From assembly GCA_963755815.1 (NCBI GenBank), contig CAVWLF010000003.1, forward strand, positions 186,001 to 250,000: DNA of 64,000 bases. Direction: 5' to 3'. The position numbers and the translations under genes were made by a program. The DNA is from Palsa-506 sp963755815 (GTDB lineage: Bacteria; Actinomycetota; Actinomycetes; Streptosporangiales; Streptosporangiaceae). The notes beneath the pieces were generated by a model that had not been told where the DNA came from, made no database searches, and worked only from the letters and a program-made list of their open reading frames with translations. Shown piece by piece: positions 26,059 to 34,770 of this stretch (position 1 is the stretch's first letter; every line of letters begins with the position of its first letter).

Positions 26059-27056
26059 GTGACGACCGCCATCGAAGTCTCCGGCCTGCGCAAGTCATTC
26101 GGCCGGACTCTGCGCGCTGGAGGCGCTTGACCTGACCGTGACGGCCGGGGAGGTGCACGGCTTCCTCGGGCCGAACGGGTCGGGTAAGACCACCACCATC
26201 AGGATCCTGCTCGGCCTGCTGCGGGCCAGCGGCGGGACGGCCCGGCTGCTCGGCGGCGATCCGTGGCGCGACGCTACCTCGCTGCACCGCCGGCTGGCGT
26301 ACGTGCCCGGTGACGTGACGCTCTGGCCGAACCTGTCCGGCGGCGAGGTCATCGACCTGCTCGGGCGGCTGCGCGGCGGGCTGAACGCGGAGCGCCGGGC
26401 CAGCCTGCTGGAGCGCTTCGACCTGGACCCGACGAAGAAGGCACGGGCGTACTCCAAGGGCAACCGGCAGAAGGTCGCCCTGATCTCGGCGCTGGCCTCC
26501 GACGCCGAGTTGCTGATCCTGGATGAGCCCACGTCCGGGCTCGACCCGCTGATGGAGGCCGCGTTCCGCGCCTGCGTGGAGGAAGAACGCCGCCAGGGGC
26601 GCACGGTGCTGCTCTCCAGCCACATCCTGTCCGAGGTCGAGGCGCTCTGTGACCGGGTGACGATCATCCGGGCGGGCCGCACCGTGGAAACCGGCACGCT
26701 GGCCGGGCTGCGGCATCTGACCAGGACGTCGATCTCGGCGGAACTGGCCGGGCCGCCCGCCGGGCTGGACCAGGTGCCGGGCGTGCATGACCTCGACGTG
26801 CAGGACCTCGGTGGCGCGCGGCGCCCGGGTGCGGTGCGAGGTGGACACCGCCCGGCTGGATGAGGTGCTGCGGCGCCTCACCGCGGCCGGGGTCCGGAGC
26901 CTGACCAGCCAGCCGCCGACGCTGGAGGAACTGTTCCTGCGGCATTACTCGGGCGGTTCCGGCGCAGGCGGTTCCGGCACCGGCGGTTCCGGCACGGGCG
27001 GTTCCGGCACCGGCGGCGCGGCCGCCGCCAGCGATACCGCCGGGGCCCGGTCATGA
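26059..27056 (+). pseudogene. ABC exporter ATP-binding protein with two single-base frame breaks
   Basis: GTG 26059 starts VTTAIEVSGLRKSFGRT. An extra base near 26112-26118 shifts the frame, and the protein resumes as ALEALDLTVTAGEVHGFLGP followed by NGSGKTTTIRILLGLL (Walker A), AYSKGNRQKVALISAL (signature) and LLILDEPTSGLDP (Walker B). A second extra base at about 26815-26830 breaks DVQDLGGAR, after which VRCEVDTARLDEVLRRLTAAGV and LEELFLRHYSGG continue. Removing both gives about 331 residues, normal for a DrrA/CcmA-type ATPase. The tail is a Gly-Ser repeat. The stop overlaps the permease start (ATGA), so the pair would be coupled. Both breaks may be sequencing errors. Confidence 0.8.
26952..27011 (+). 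repeat. Four 15-bp tandem units coding a Gly-Ser linker
   Basis: GGCGGTTCCGGCNNN is repeated four times without interruption, encoding (GGSGX)4 at the C-terminus of the ABC ATPase. Its length is a multiple of three per unit, so copy-number change would keep frame. Confidence 0.85.
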
Positions 27057-28654
27057 GCGCGGTCGCCGGGGCCGGCCCGCTCGCCCGGCTGGCCGTGCGC
27101 CGCGACCGGATCATGCTGCCGGTCTGGATCTACGTGCTGACCGCGCTGATGGCCGGCACCGGGTACAGCTTCAAGTCGCTCTACCGGACCCTGGCGTCAA
27201 GGGAGCAAGTCGCCGCCGGCACGGCCCACAACCCGGCGGTTCTCGCGCTGACCGGCCCGCTGTTCGGTACCTCGGTCGGCGCGCTGACGGCCTGGAAATA
27301 TGGCGCCTTCGCCGCCGCCGCGGCCGCCCTGATGAGCATTTTCGTCGTGATCAGGCACACCCGGGCGGACGAGGAGGCCGGGCGCCTTGAGCTGGTCGGG
27401 TCGGCCGCGGTCGGACGGCACAGCGCGCTGGCCGCCGGGGTGCTCGTGGCGGTAGCCGCCAACGGCGTGCTCGCGCTGCTGATGGCGGCCGGCCTGATTG
27501 CCGTGGGCCTCCCGGCCGGCGGGTCGTTCGCGCTCGGGCTGGCGATCGCATCGTGCGGGCTGGTCTTCGCCGCGGTCGCGGCGGTCGCCGCGCAACTGTC
27601 CGGGACGGCGCGCGGCGCGCGCGGGATCGCGATCGGCGTCCTCGGCGGCGCCTTCGTGCTGCAGTCGGTCGGCGCCGCGGCGGGCGCGGCCGGGCCGCAG
27701 TGGCTCGGCTGGCTGTCCCCGGTCGGCTGGGCGCTGCAGGTCCGGGCGTTCGCCGGGGACCGCTGGCTGGTGCTGGCCCTGCCGCTGGCCGCGGCCGTCG
27801 CGGTGACCGCGCTGGCCGCCGCGATGGCGGCGCGGCGCGACCTCGGCGCCGGCCTGGTGCCATCGCGGCCGGGCCCTGCTCAGGCCCGCCCGTCGCTGCG
27901 CAGTCCGCTCGCGCTGGCCTGGCGGCTGCAGCGCGGTGCGCTGGCCGGATGGGCGGCGGCTCTGCTGGTGGCGGGCGTCGTCGACGGCGCGGCCGCCAAG
28001 GGCGTCGGCTCGCTGCTGGGCAGCGGCACGCAAGTGCGGACCGCGCTGGCCCGGCTGGGCGGCCAGTCCGGCATCACCAGCGCTTACCTGGCCGCGGTCA
28101 TGGGCATCATTGGCGTGGTCGCGGCCGCTTACGCGACCGCCGCGGTGCTGCGGCTGCGCACCGAGGAGTCCGCCCAGCGCGCCGAGCCGGTACTGGTCGC
28201 GTCGGCCGGCCGGGTCAGGTGGGCGGCCAGTCACCTGATCATCGCGGTGGCCGGGACGGCCGTGGTGCTGGCCGCCGCGGGATTCGGGGCCGGCCTCGGG
28301 TACGGGCTGCGCGCGGGCGATCCCGGTACGCAGGTGCCCAGGCTGCTCGGTGCCGCGCTGGCCCAGCTGCCCGCCGCGCTGGTGGTCGCGGCCGTCGCGG
28401 TGGCCCTGTTCGGCCTGCTGCCGCGATCCTGCGTGGCCGGCGGCTGGGCCGCGCTGGCGCTGGCCGCCGTGCTCGTCGAGCTCGGCCCGACCCTCCGGCT
28501 GGCCCGGTGGCTGCAGGACATCTCGCCGTTCACCCATCTGCCCAAGCTGCCCGGCGGCCCGGTGACGGCCGCGCCGCTGGCCTGGCTGACGGTGATCGCG
28601 GTGGCGCTGGCCGCCGCCGGGCTGGCCGGGCTGCGCCGCCGCGACATCGGCTGA
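27053..28654 (+). CDS. ABC exporter permease, polyketide-antibiotic exporter type
   Basis: The 533-residue protein has about twelve hydrophobic helices in two similar halves. It starts MSAVAGAGPLARLAVRRDRI, with VWIYVLTALMAGTGYSFKSLYRT, the cytosolic HTRADEEAGRLELVGSAAVGR loop and its second-half counterpart RTEESAQRAEPVLVASAGRV. This duplicated layout is known from actinobacterial antibiotic-exporter permeases. The start overlaps the ATPase stop by 4 bases. Substrates are unknown; the divergent GbsR/MarR-like regulator suggests drug- or stress-inducible export. Confidence 0.88.
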   Translation: MSAVAGAGPLARLAVRRDRIMLPVWIYVLTALMAGTGYSFKSLYRTLASREQVAAGTAHNPAVLALTGPLFGTSVGALTAWKYGAFAAAAAALMSIFVVIRHTRADEEAGRLELVGSAAVGRHSALAAGVLVAVAANGVLALLMAAGLIAVGLPAGGSFALGLAIASCGLVFAAVAAVAAQLSGTARGARGIAIGVLGGAFVLQSVGAAAGAAGPQWLGWLSPVGWALQVRAFAGDRWLVLALPLAAAVAVTALAAAMAARRDLGAGLVPSRPGPAQARPSLRSPLALAWRLQRGALAGWAAALLVAGVVDGAAAKGVGSLLGSGTQVRTALARLGGQSGITSAYLAAVMGIIGVVAAAYATAAVLRLRTEESAQRAEPVLVASAGRVRWAASHLIIAVAGTAVVLAAAGFGAGLGYGLRAGDPGTQVPRLLGAALAQLPAALVVAAVAVALFGLLPRSCVAGGWAALALAAVLVELGPTLRLARWLQDISPFTHLPKLPGGPVTAAPLAWLTVIAVALAAAGLAGLRRRDIG

Positions 28655-28665
28655 CTCCCGCAGGC

Positions 28666-29244
28666 TTACGGGTAGATCTTCTTGTGCTCGGCCAGCATGG
28701 CCACGTACTTGGCGATCCGCCGGGCTCTCGTCTCCGGCCGCTGGGCACTGCCGATCCGGTACAGGATCGCGTACCGGTTCGCGCTGTTGAGGCTCTCGAA
28801 GAAGGCCCGCGCGGACTCATCGCGGGCCAGTTCGGCCGCGAGGTCGTCCGGGACCGCGCTGGTCGACTGCGGCTCGTAGGCGGCCGCCCACCGGCCGTCG
28901 GCCCGGGCCCGCTCGACCTCCGCGAGCCCGGCGGGCCGCATCCGGCCGGCCTCGATCAGCTCGGCCGCCTTGTCCGTGTTGATCCTGGACCACCGGCTGC
29001 CCGGCTTGCGCGGGGTGAAGCGCTGCAGCCAGTAGTCGTCGTCGAGCCTGCCCTTCTGGCCGTCGATCCAGCCGAAGCACAGCGCCACCGCGAGCGCCTC
29101 GGGGTAGGTCACCGTGCGCGCCCCGGCCCCCTTCTTCGCGATCTTGAGCCAGACGCCGGGGGAGGAGGCGTGCTCGGCCTGCAGCCACGATTCCCACGCG
29201 GCACCGGTGTCGAAACTGATCACCGGGAGGCTGTCGCTCGCCAT
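28666..29244 (-). CDS. YdeI/OmpD-associated family protein
   Basis: The 192-residue protein begins MASDSLPVISFDTGAAWESW and contains SPGVWLKIAKKGAG, TYPEALAVALCFGWIDGQKGRLDDDYWLQRFTPRKPGSRWSRIN and the C-terminal ARRIAKYVAMLAEHKKIYP, all hallmarks of the YdeI/OmpD-associated (COG4430) family. The molecular role is unknown; members are cytosolic and widespread in actinobacteria. ATG 29244 is preferred to the upstream TTG at 29256. It converges with the ABC permease and diverges from the MFS gene. Confidence 0.88.
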   Translation of the reverse strand: MASDSLPVISFDTGAAWESWLQAEHASSPGVWLKIAKKGAGARTVTYPEALAVALCFGWIDGQKGRLDDDYWLQRFTPRKPGSRWSRINTDKAAELIEAGRMRPAGLAEVERARADGRWAAAYEPQSTSAVPDDLAAELARDESARAFFESLNSANRYAILYRIGSAQRPETRARRIAKYVAMLAEHKKIYP

Positions 29245-29310
29245 GCTGGCAGTCAATCACGGCCGGTAGTTAGTTTTCATCTCGCAAATGATCGGAGGCA
29301 TACTGCTGGC

Positions 29311-30783
29311 ATGGTCACCAGCGAGCCGGCCACGGCGGGCCCCGAGCTCAGCAGCCGCCGCCGGGGGCTCATCCTGGCCATCTGCTGCATGAGCCTGCTC
29401 GTCGTCGGTCTCGATAGCACGATCGTGAACGTCGCGCTGCCGTCCATCCAGCGCTCCCTGCACGCGCCGGTCTCCGGCCTGCAGTGGACCGTCGACGCGT
29501 ACACCCTGGTGCTGGCCAGCTTCCTGCTGCTGGCCGGCTCCACCGCCGACCGGATCGGCCGCCGCCGGACCTTCCAGACCGGCCTGGCGGTCTTCGCCCT
29601 CGGCTCGCTGCTGTGCAGCCTGGCGCCGGGCCTCGGCTGGCTGGTGGCGTTCCGGATGATGCAGGCGGTCGGCGGCTCCATGCTGAACCCCGTCGCCATG
29701 TCCATCATCACCAACACCTTTACGAAGCCGGCCGAGCGGGCCCGCGCGATCGGGGTCTGGGGCGGCGTGGTCGGGATCAGCATCGCGCTCGGCCCGCTGG
29801 TCGGCGGCGCCCTGGTGGCCAGCGTCGGCTGGCCGGGGATCTTCTGGGTGAACATTCCCGTCTGCGTGGCCGCGCTCGTGCTCACCGCGCTGTTCGTGCC
29901 CGAGTCGAAGGCCGCGCATGCCCGCCAGGTGGACCCCGTCGGGCAGGTGCTCGTCATCCTCACGCTGGCCTCGCTCACCTACGGCATCATCGAGGGCCCG
30001 AACGCGGGCTGGACATCGCCCCGGATCATCAGCTGCTTCGTGCTCTCGGCCGCCGCGGCCATCGGCCTGATCTGGTATGAGCCGCGCCGCCGCGAGCCCC
30101 TGATCGACCTGCGGTTCTTCCGCAGCGCGCCGTTCACCGGCGCGACCGTCATCGCGGTGAGCGCGTTTGCCGCGCTGGGCGGCTTCCTGTTCCTGAACAC
30201 CCTGTACCTGCAGGACGTGCGCGGCTATTCCGCGTTCCACGCCGGGCTGTACACGCTGCCGATGGCCGTGATGACGGTGATCTTCGCGCCGCTGTCCGGC
30301 CGGGTGGTCGGCTCCCGGGGACCGCGGCTGCCGCTGATCGTGGCCGGCCTGGCGATGACCGCCAGCGGGATCATGCTGACGCAGCTAACCGCGACCACGT
30401 CGGCGCACTGGCTGATCATCACCTACCTGGTCTTCGGCCTCGGCTTCGGCGTCGTCAACGCGCCCATCACCAACACCGCCGTCTCCGGCATGCCCCGGTC
30501 GCAGGCCGGCGTGGCGGCGGCGGTGGCCTCCACCAGCCGCCAGGTCGGCACGTCGCTCGGCGTCGCCGTGATGGGCTCGGCGGTGATCTCGGCGATGACC
30601 GGGCCGCTGCGGACCGGCTTCACCAGCGCCAGTCACGTCGGCTGGTGGATCATCGCCGGGTGCGGCGCGGTCGTCCTCGCCGTCGGCTTGCTCACCAGCG
30701 GCCGCTGGGCCCGGCGGACCGCGGACCGGACCGCGGCCATGTTCGCCCCGGAAAGCCCCCGGGTTCCGGCGGCCGCGCCCTGA
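29311..30783 (+). CDS. MFS drug exporter, DHA2 (14-TM, EmrB/QacA) family
   Basis: The 490-residue protein has 14 predicted helices and DHA2 motifs: LDSTIVNVALPSIQRSLH in TM1, WTVDAYTLVLASFLLLAGSTADRIGRRR (motif A), GGSMLNPVAMSIIT, GVWGGVVGISIALGPLVGG (motif C) and PGIFWVNIPVC. It should export hydrophobic compounds in exchange for protons. ATG 29311 follows GGAGG by about 13 bases. The open frame extends far upstream only as a shadow of the ABC permease. The stop codon lies in a palindrome shared with the convergent gene. Confidence 0.93.
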   Translation: MVTSEPATAGPELSSRRRGLILAICCMSLLVVGLDSTIVNVALPSIQRSLHAPVSGLQWTVDAYTLVLASFLLLAGSTADRIGRRRTFQTGLAVFALGSLLCSLAPGLGWLVAFRMMQAVGGSMLNPVAMSIITNTFTKPAERARAIGVWGGVVGISIALGPLVGGALVASVGWPGIFWVNIPVCVAALVLTALFVPESKAAHARQVDPVGQVLVILTLASLTYGIIEGPNAGWTSPRIISCFVLSAAAAIGLIWYEPRRREPLIDLRFFRSAPFTGATVIAVSAFAALGGFLFLNTLYLQDVRGYSAFHAGLYTLPMAVMTVIFAPLSGRVVGSRGPRLPLIVAGLAMTASGIMLTQLTATTSAHWLIITYLVFGLGFGVVNAPITNTAVSGMPRSQAGVAAAVASTSRQVGTSLGVAVMGSAVISAMTGPLRTGFTSASHVGWWIIAGCGAVVLAVGLLTSGRWARRTADRTAAMFAPESPRVPAAAP

Positions 30784-30810
30784 CCGGGCCGGCCGGCCCC
30801 CGGCCGGTCA
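30781..30810. terminator. Bidirectional hairpin containing both stop codons of convergent genes
   Basis: TGACCGG (30781-30787) pairs with CCGGTCA (30804-30810) and the GC-rich middle extends the stem. The TGA of the MFS gene is the first arm, and the TGA of the minus-strand VOC gene is the complement of the last bases. It should terminate or stabilise both transcripts. Confidence 0.65.
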
Positions 30811-31593
30811 GTCCGCGGCGGCCGCCGCGATGCCGATCAGCGAGAACGCGGCTCCCTGGTCATCGCTGACCACGGCCATCTTCCCCCACGGGCTCTCCCA
30901 CGCGGGCCGCACGACGCTGCCGCCGAGCCGGGCCACCGCCGCGGTGGTGGCGTCCGTGTCGGCGACCGCAAAGTAGACCGACCAGCGCGCCGGGATTCCG
31001 GCCGGGACCTCCGGGCCAAGCTCGCCGATGCCGCCGACCTCGGCGCCGCCGACCTTGACCGCCGCGTAGGTGAAGCCCGCGGTGCTCATGTCGTCGTAGT
31101 CGTAGCCGAAGACAGCGCGGTAGAAGGCCTTGTTGCCCTCGAAGTCCCGGCTCATGTTCTCGTTCCAGCACAGCGTGTCGGGCTCGTTGGCCAGGCCGGC
31201 GCCGGTATGGGTGCGCGATTGCCAGAGACCGAAGACCGCTCCGGCCGGGTCGGCGGCCATCGCCATCCGGCCGACGTCCATCACGTCCATCGGCTCCATC
31301 ATCAGCTGGCCGCCGGCCGCCCTGATCCGGGCGGCCGTCTCGTCCGCGCTGTCGGCCGCGATATAGGTCGTCCAGCTGGCCGGCGCGTCCGCGGCGCCCG
31401 GGCCCGGGCCGATCCCGGCTACTGGCCGGCCGTCCTTCCGGCACATGGCATAGCCGCCGGCCTCCGGCAGGCCGGGCTGGATGTCCCAGCCGAACAGGCT
31501 TCCGTAGAACGCCCTGGCCGCGCCGATATCTTTGACGCCGAGGTCAATCCAGCACGGCGTCCCGCTGGGCCAGGGACCATCGCGGGTAACCAA
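30808..31593 (-). CDS. Two-domain VOC (glyoxalase/bleomycin resistance-fold) protein
   Basis: The 261-residue protein has two VOC modules. The first begins GTPCWIDLGVKDIGAARAFYGSLFGWDI, the second DTLCWNENMSRDFEGNKAFYRAVFGYDYDD, each with the usual paired beta-alpha-beta-beta-beta pattern. Such tandem proteins of about 260 residues are common in actinomycetes (hydroxylase-like or glyoxalase-like), usually without an assigned substrate. I place the start at TTG 31593, with GGAGGG five bases upstream; the frame's upstream part is Arg/Pro-rich and has no ribosome site. Confidence 0.87.
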   Translation of the reverse strand: MVTRDGPWPSGTPCWIDLGVKDIGAARAFYGSLFGWDIQPGLPEAGGYAMCRKDGRPVAGIGPGPGAADAPASWTTYIAADSADETAARIRAAGGQLMMEPMDVMDVGRMAMAADPAGAVFGLWQSRTHTGAGLANEPDTLCWNENMSRDFEGNKAFYRAVFGYDYDDMSTAGFTYAAVKVGGAEVGGIGELGPEVPAGIPARWSVYFAVADTDATTAAVARLGGSVVRPAWESPWGKMAVVSDDQGAAFSLIGIAAAAAD

Positions 31594-31745
31594 TTCGCCC
31601 TCCAGGTCTCCCGGCCGCCGCCGAGCCGGGGATGCGTCCTGCAATAATCGCGCTGGCAGCGTATACCTGGCCCGGCCCGGCGGACCGGCGAAGGACGATC
31701 TGCCCGCAGTGTCCGTTCGGCAGCGGTAACGGCAGGCAGGTGCGC

Positions 31746-32261
31746 ATGGAAACATGGGACGCGATCAGGTCGCGGCGGAACGTCCGGTCCTTCGACAGCA
31801 CGCCGATCCCGGCCGCTGACCTGGATCAGATCCTGGAGGCCGGCCGGCGGGCGCCGTCCTCGCAGAACTGGCAGCCGTGGGACTTCGTCGTCGTGACGAA
31901 GCGATCGGAGCTGGGGGAGCTGGCCACCGTCTGGCAGGGCGCCGGCCACGTGGCCGAGGCCGCGGCGGCCGTCGCCCTGATCGTCCCGGTGACCAACGAC
32001 GAGCGCCGCGCCGCGGCCGGCCAGTATGACCTCGGACAGGCCACCATCAGCATGATGATCGCGGCGGCCGACCTCGGCGTCGGCAGCTGCCACGCCGGGG
32101 TCGGCGACCAGGCGCATGCGCGCCGGCTACTGCGCTTCCCCGAGGACCGGCGCTGCGCGTACCTGATCTCGTTCGGCTATCCGCTGGCCCGGCCGCTGAC
32201 CCCGGTGCTCAAGCCGGACCGGCGGCCGTTTGCCGAAATGGTGCACCGCGAGCACTGGTAG
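31746..32261 (+). CDS. Nitroreductase-family FMN oxidoreductase
   Basis: The 171-residue protein starts METWDAIRSRRNVRSFDSTPI and shows LEAGRRAPSSQNWQPWDFVVV, IAAADLGVGSCHAGV and AYLISFGYPLARPL, the FMN- and NAD(P)H-binding pattern of the nitroreductase family. It is on the short side of the family (170-220 residues). The next gene is a split-barrel flavoprotein 14 bases downstream, and the two are probably co-transcribed. It diverges from the VOC gene. Confidence 0.9.
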   Translation: METWDAIRSRRNVRSFDSTPIPAADLDQILEAGRRAPSSQNWQPWDFVVVTKRSELGELATVWQGAGHVAEAAAAVALIVPVTNDERRAAAGQYDLGQATISMMIAAADLGVGSCHAGVGDQAHARRLLRFPEDRRCAYLISFGYPLARPLTPVLKPDRRPFAEMVHREHW

Positions 32262-32275
32262 GAAAGACTGGAATC

Positions 32276-32719
32276 ATGACGGATCTCGCGGACTTCTCCC
32301 GCCTGGTGGCGCTGGAGCACGGCCTGTGCGTCGTCTCCGTGCTGCGCCCGGACGGCACCATCGGCTCCTCGGTGGTGAACGCCGGCGTGCTCGATCACCC
32401 GGTGACCGGGCGGCCGGTGGTCGGGCTGGTCGCCCGGGGCGGCAGCCGCAAGCTGGCCAACCTGCGGGACCGCCCGCAGGCGACCATCGTCGTGCGGGCC
32501 GGCTGGGACTGGGCCGCCGCCGAGGGGCCGGCCGAGCTGGCCGGCCCCGGCGACCCGATGCCCGGCGTCGACGCCGAGGCGCTGCGGCTGCTGCTCCGCG
32601 CGGTCTTCACCGCGGCCGGCGGCAGCCACGACGACTGGGACAACTACGACCGGGTGATGGCGGCGGAGGGACGCACCGCCGTGCTGATCGAGCCCCGGCG
32701 GGTGTACTCGAACGCCTGA
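32276..32719 (+). CDS. PNPOx-like split-barrel F420/FMN-binding protein
   Basis: The 147-residue protein starts MTDLADFSRLVALEHGLCVVSVLRPDGTIGSSVVNAGVLD and includes VVGLVARGGSRKLANLRDRPQATIVVRAG, matching the small F420-dependent (TIGR03618-like) split-barrel oxidoreductases of actinobacteria. AGGAAAG precedes the ATG. It follows the nitroreductase gene by 14 bases, suggesting a shared redox function. Whether it binds F420, FMN or haem cannot be told. Confidence 0.82.
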   Translation: MTDLADFSRLVALEHGLCVVSVLRPDGTIGSSVVNAGVLDHPVTGRPVVGLVARGGSRKLANLRDRPQATIVVRAGWDWAAAEGPAELAGPGDPMPGVDAEALRLLLRAVFTAAGGSHDDWDNYDRVMAAEGRTAVLIEPRRVYSNA

Positions 32720-32915
32720 CCGCCGCCGGCCGCGGCCCGGAACTCGTGCTGGCGGGCGTGCTCGCTGACGGGGGTTATTTTCGCCACCCGGTGCCATCGG
32801 GCGGACATCGCGGGCCGCCGTTGCCTTAGATTGAGACGCGAGTGGCGCCCCGGCCGGGCGCCCGGACGTCACGATGACCGGCCCGCTGACCCGCGGGCCC
32901 GGAGGAGGCAGCCCC

Positions 32916-34094
32916 GTGCCCAGTAGCCGGCCCTGGATCCGGACCACCGGTGCGCTCGCCGCCATCGTGCTGCTGGCGGGCTGCGCCGCGGCGGCGGGCA
33001 GCACCCAGTCGTCCTCCCCGGGGGGATCGCACCGGGGCGCGGCCGCGGTGGCATCCGTCCCGGCGGTCGCGCTGCCCACCCTGACGGACCGGCAGCTGGC
33101 CGGGCAGCGGGTGATCTACAGCTACAGCGGCCTGACGCCGCCGGCCCGGCTGCTGCGGCGGATCCGGCACGGCCAGGCCGCGGGGGTCATCTTCTTCAGC
33201 CAGAACATCGCCAGCCGGGCGCAGCTCAGGCGGGTCGCCGCCGAGCTGCAGCAGGCCGACCGGAGCAGCCTGAACCCGGTCCGGAAGCCGCTGCTGCTGA
33301 TGACCGACCAGGAGGGCGGCCTGGTTCGCCGCCTGCCGGGCTCGCCGGCGAAGTCGGAAAAGCAGATCGGCGACTCGGCTAACCCGGCCAGCGCGGCGCG
33401 TAACGCGGGCCGGGGCGCCGGGCGCAACCTGCATGGCGCCGGCCTGAACGTCAACCTGGCCCCGGTCCTGGACGTATACCGCCAGGCGGGCAACTTCATC
33501 GACGAATTCGGCCGCTCCTACAGCAAGAATCCGGCCGTCGTCTCCAAGCTCGGCACGGACTTCATCAAGGCTCAGCAACGGAAGGGCGTGGCCGCCACCG
33601 CCAAGCACTTCCCCGGCCTCGGCGCGGCCACGGTCTCGCAGAACACCGACCTGCGCCCGGTGACGCTGAACCTGTCCCGCCATGACATCCGGACCATCGA
33701 CGAGTTTCCTTACCGCGCGGCCATCGCGGCCGGGGTCAAGCTGGTCATGGTGTCCTGGGCGTCGTACCCGTCGCTCGGCTCGCGCCGCCCGGCCGGGCTG
33801 TCGTCCAAGGTCGTCCAGGGCGAGCTGCGGCAGCGGCTCGGCTACACCGGCGTCACCATTACCGACGCGCTGGAGGCCGGCGGACTGGTGCACTACGGCA
33901 GTATCGAGAATCGCGCCGTGCTGGCCGCGACCGCCGGGATGGACCTGCTGCTCTGCTCGGTCCAGCACGTCAGCGAGGGCGTCCAGGCGCTGGACGGGCT
34001 GGTCAATGCCTACCGCGACGGCACGCTGAACCACAGCAAGTTCCGGGCCTCGGTGCGGAACGTCATCGCGCTGCGGACCAGCCTGGCCGGCTAA
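32916..34094 (+). CDS. Glycoside hydrolase family 3 lipoprotein (NagZ/LpqI-like)
   Basis: The 392-residue protein starts VPSSRPWIRTTGALAAIVLLAGC, a lipoprotein signal peptide with lipobox LAGC. The GH3 barrel follows: AAGVIFFSQNIAS, LLMTDQEGGLVRRLPG, VNLAPVLDVYRQAGNFI, AATAKHFPGLGAAT and VTITDALEAGGL with the nucleophile Asp. The His of the GHGDxxxDSH acid/base loop of NagZ is not in place, as KHFPGLG is followed by SQNTDL; mycobacterial LpqI shows a similar pattern. It probably cleaves N-acetylglucosamine-containing cell-wall fragments outside the membrane. GTG 32916 is chosen over ATG 32874 because GGAGGAGG lies 7 bases upstream. Confidence 0.87.
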   Translation: MPSSRPWIRTTGALAAIVLLAGCAAAAGSTQSSSPGGSHRGAAAVASVPAVALPTLTDRQLAGQRVIYSYSGLTPPARLLRRIRHGQAAGVIFFSQNIASRAQLRRVAAELQQADRSSLNPVRKPLLLMTDQEGGLVRRLPGSPAKSEKQIGDSANPASAARNAGRGAGRNLHGAGLNVNLAPVLDVYRQAGNFIDEFGRSYSKNPAVVSKLGTDFIKAQQRKGVAATAKHFPGLGAATVSQNTDLRPVTLNLSRHDIRTIDEFPYRAAIAAGVKLVMVSWASYPSLGSRRPAGLSSKVVQGELRQRLGYTGVTITDALEAGGLVHYGSIENRAVLAATAGMDLLLCSVQHVSEGVQALDGLVNAYRDGTLNHSKFRASVRNVIALRTSLAG

Positions 34095-34161
34095 TCCCGG
34101 AGTCGGGCCGCGCCGGACTATCCCGGTGCGGTCCCGGGCGGCGGCGCACATACTGAGCGGT

Positions 34162-34761
34162 GTGCTGCGGATATCGGTGGTCGGCAACAGCGGATCAGGC
34201 AAGACGACCGTGGCCGCCGCGCTCGCCGCCGCACTGGGCGTACCGCATCTCGAACTTGACTCGGTCTTCCACCAGCCCGGCTGGGTGCCGCTGCCGGAGC
34301 AGGAATTCCGCCGCCGCGTGGCCGAGTTCGTCGCGGCCGGGCGCTGGGTGACGGACGGCAACTACAGCGCGGTGCAGGACCTGATCTGGGCGCGGGCGGA
34401 CACCGTGGTCTGGCTGGACCCGCCCAGGTACCGCGTCATGCGCCAGCTCATCTGGCGGACGCTGCGCCGGGCCACGCTCCGGGTCGAGCTGTGGAACGGC
34501 AACCGGGAGCGGTGGGCCAACGTCCTGCGGGCGGATCCGGAGGAGTCGGTCATTGCCTGGGCCTGGACCCGGCACCACCACACCCGGCAGCGATACGAGC
34601 GCGCCCAGGCCGATCCGGCCAACGCGCACCTGGCGTTCATCCGGCTGCGGACGCCGGGGGAGGTAGCGGCGTTCGTCGGCCAGGCGAGCGGGCAGGCGGC
34701 CGGGCCGCAGCCGGGAGCGGCGCAGGACGCGCCCCGATCGCCCGGGCCCGCCGCGGAGTAG
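34162..34761 (+). CDS. P-loop kinase-like protein (adenylate kinase/FlaR type)
   Basis: The 199-residue protein begins VLRISVVGNSGSGKTTVAAALAAALGVPHLELDSVFHQPGW; the P-loop GNSGSGKT is followed by the acceptor-type LELDSVFH segment. WVTDGNYSAV, TVVWLDPPRYRVMRQLIWRTLRR and the LID-like ELWNGNRERW match the 'topology modulation/FlaR' adenylate-kinase-like family, small nucleoside-phosphate kinases of uncertain substrate. The C-terminus is a low-complexity tail (QASGQAAGPQPGAAQ). GTG 34162 is chosen because residues before it lack family similarity. Confidence 0.82.
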   Translation: MLRISVVGNSGSGKTTVAAALAAALGVPHLELDSVFHQPGWVPLPEQEFRRRVAEFVAAGRWVTDGNYSAVQDLIWARADTVVWLDPPRYRVMRQLIWRTLRRATLRVELWNGNRERWANVLRADPEESVIAWAWTRHHHTRQRYERAQADPANAHLAFIRLRTPGEVAAFVGQASGQAAGPQPGAAQDAPRSPGPAAE

Positions 34762-34770
34762 CGCCCCGGG

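Noticed and set aside
27553..29310. Upstream extension of the DHA2 transporter's frame back through the ABC permease gene
   Set aside because: The region codes the permease in another frame; the transporter start is at 29311.
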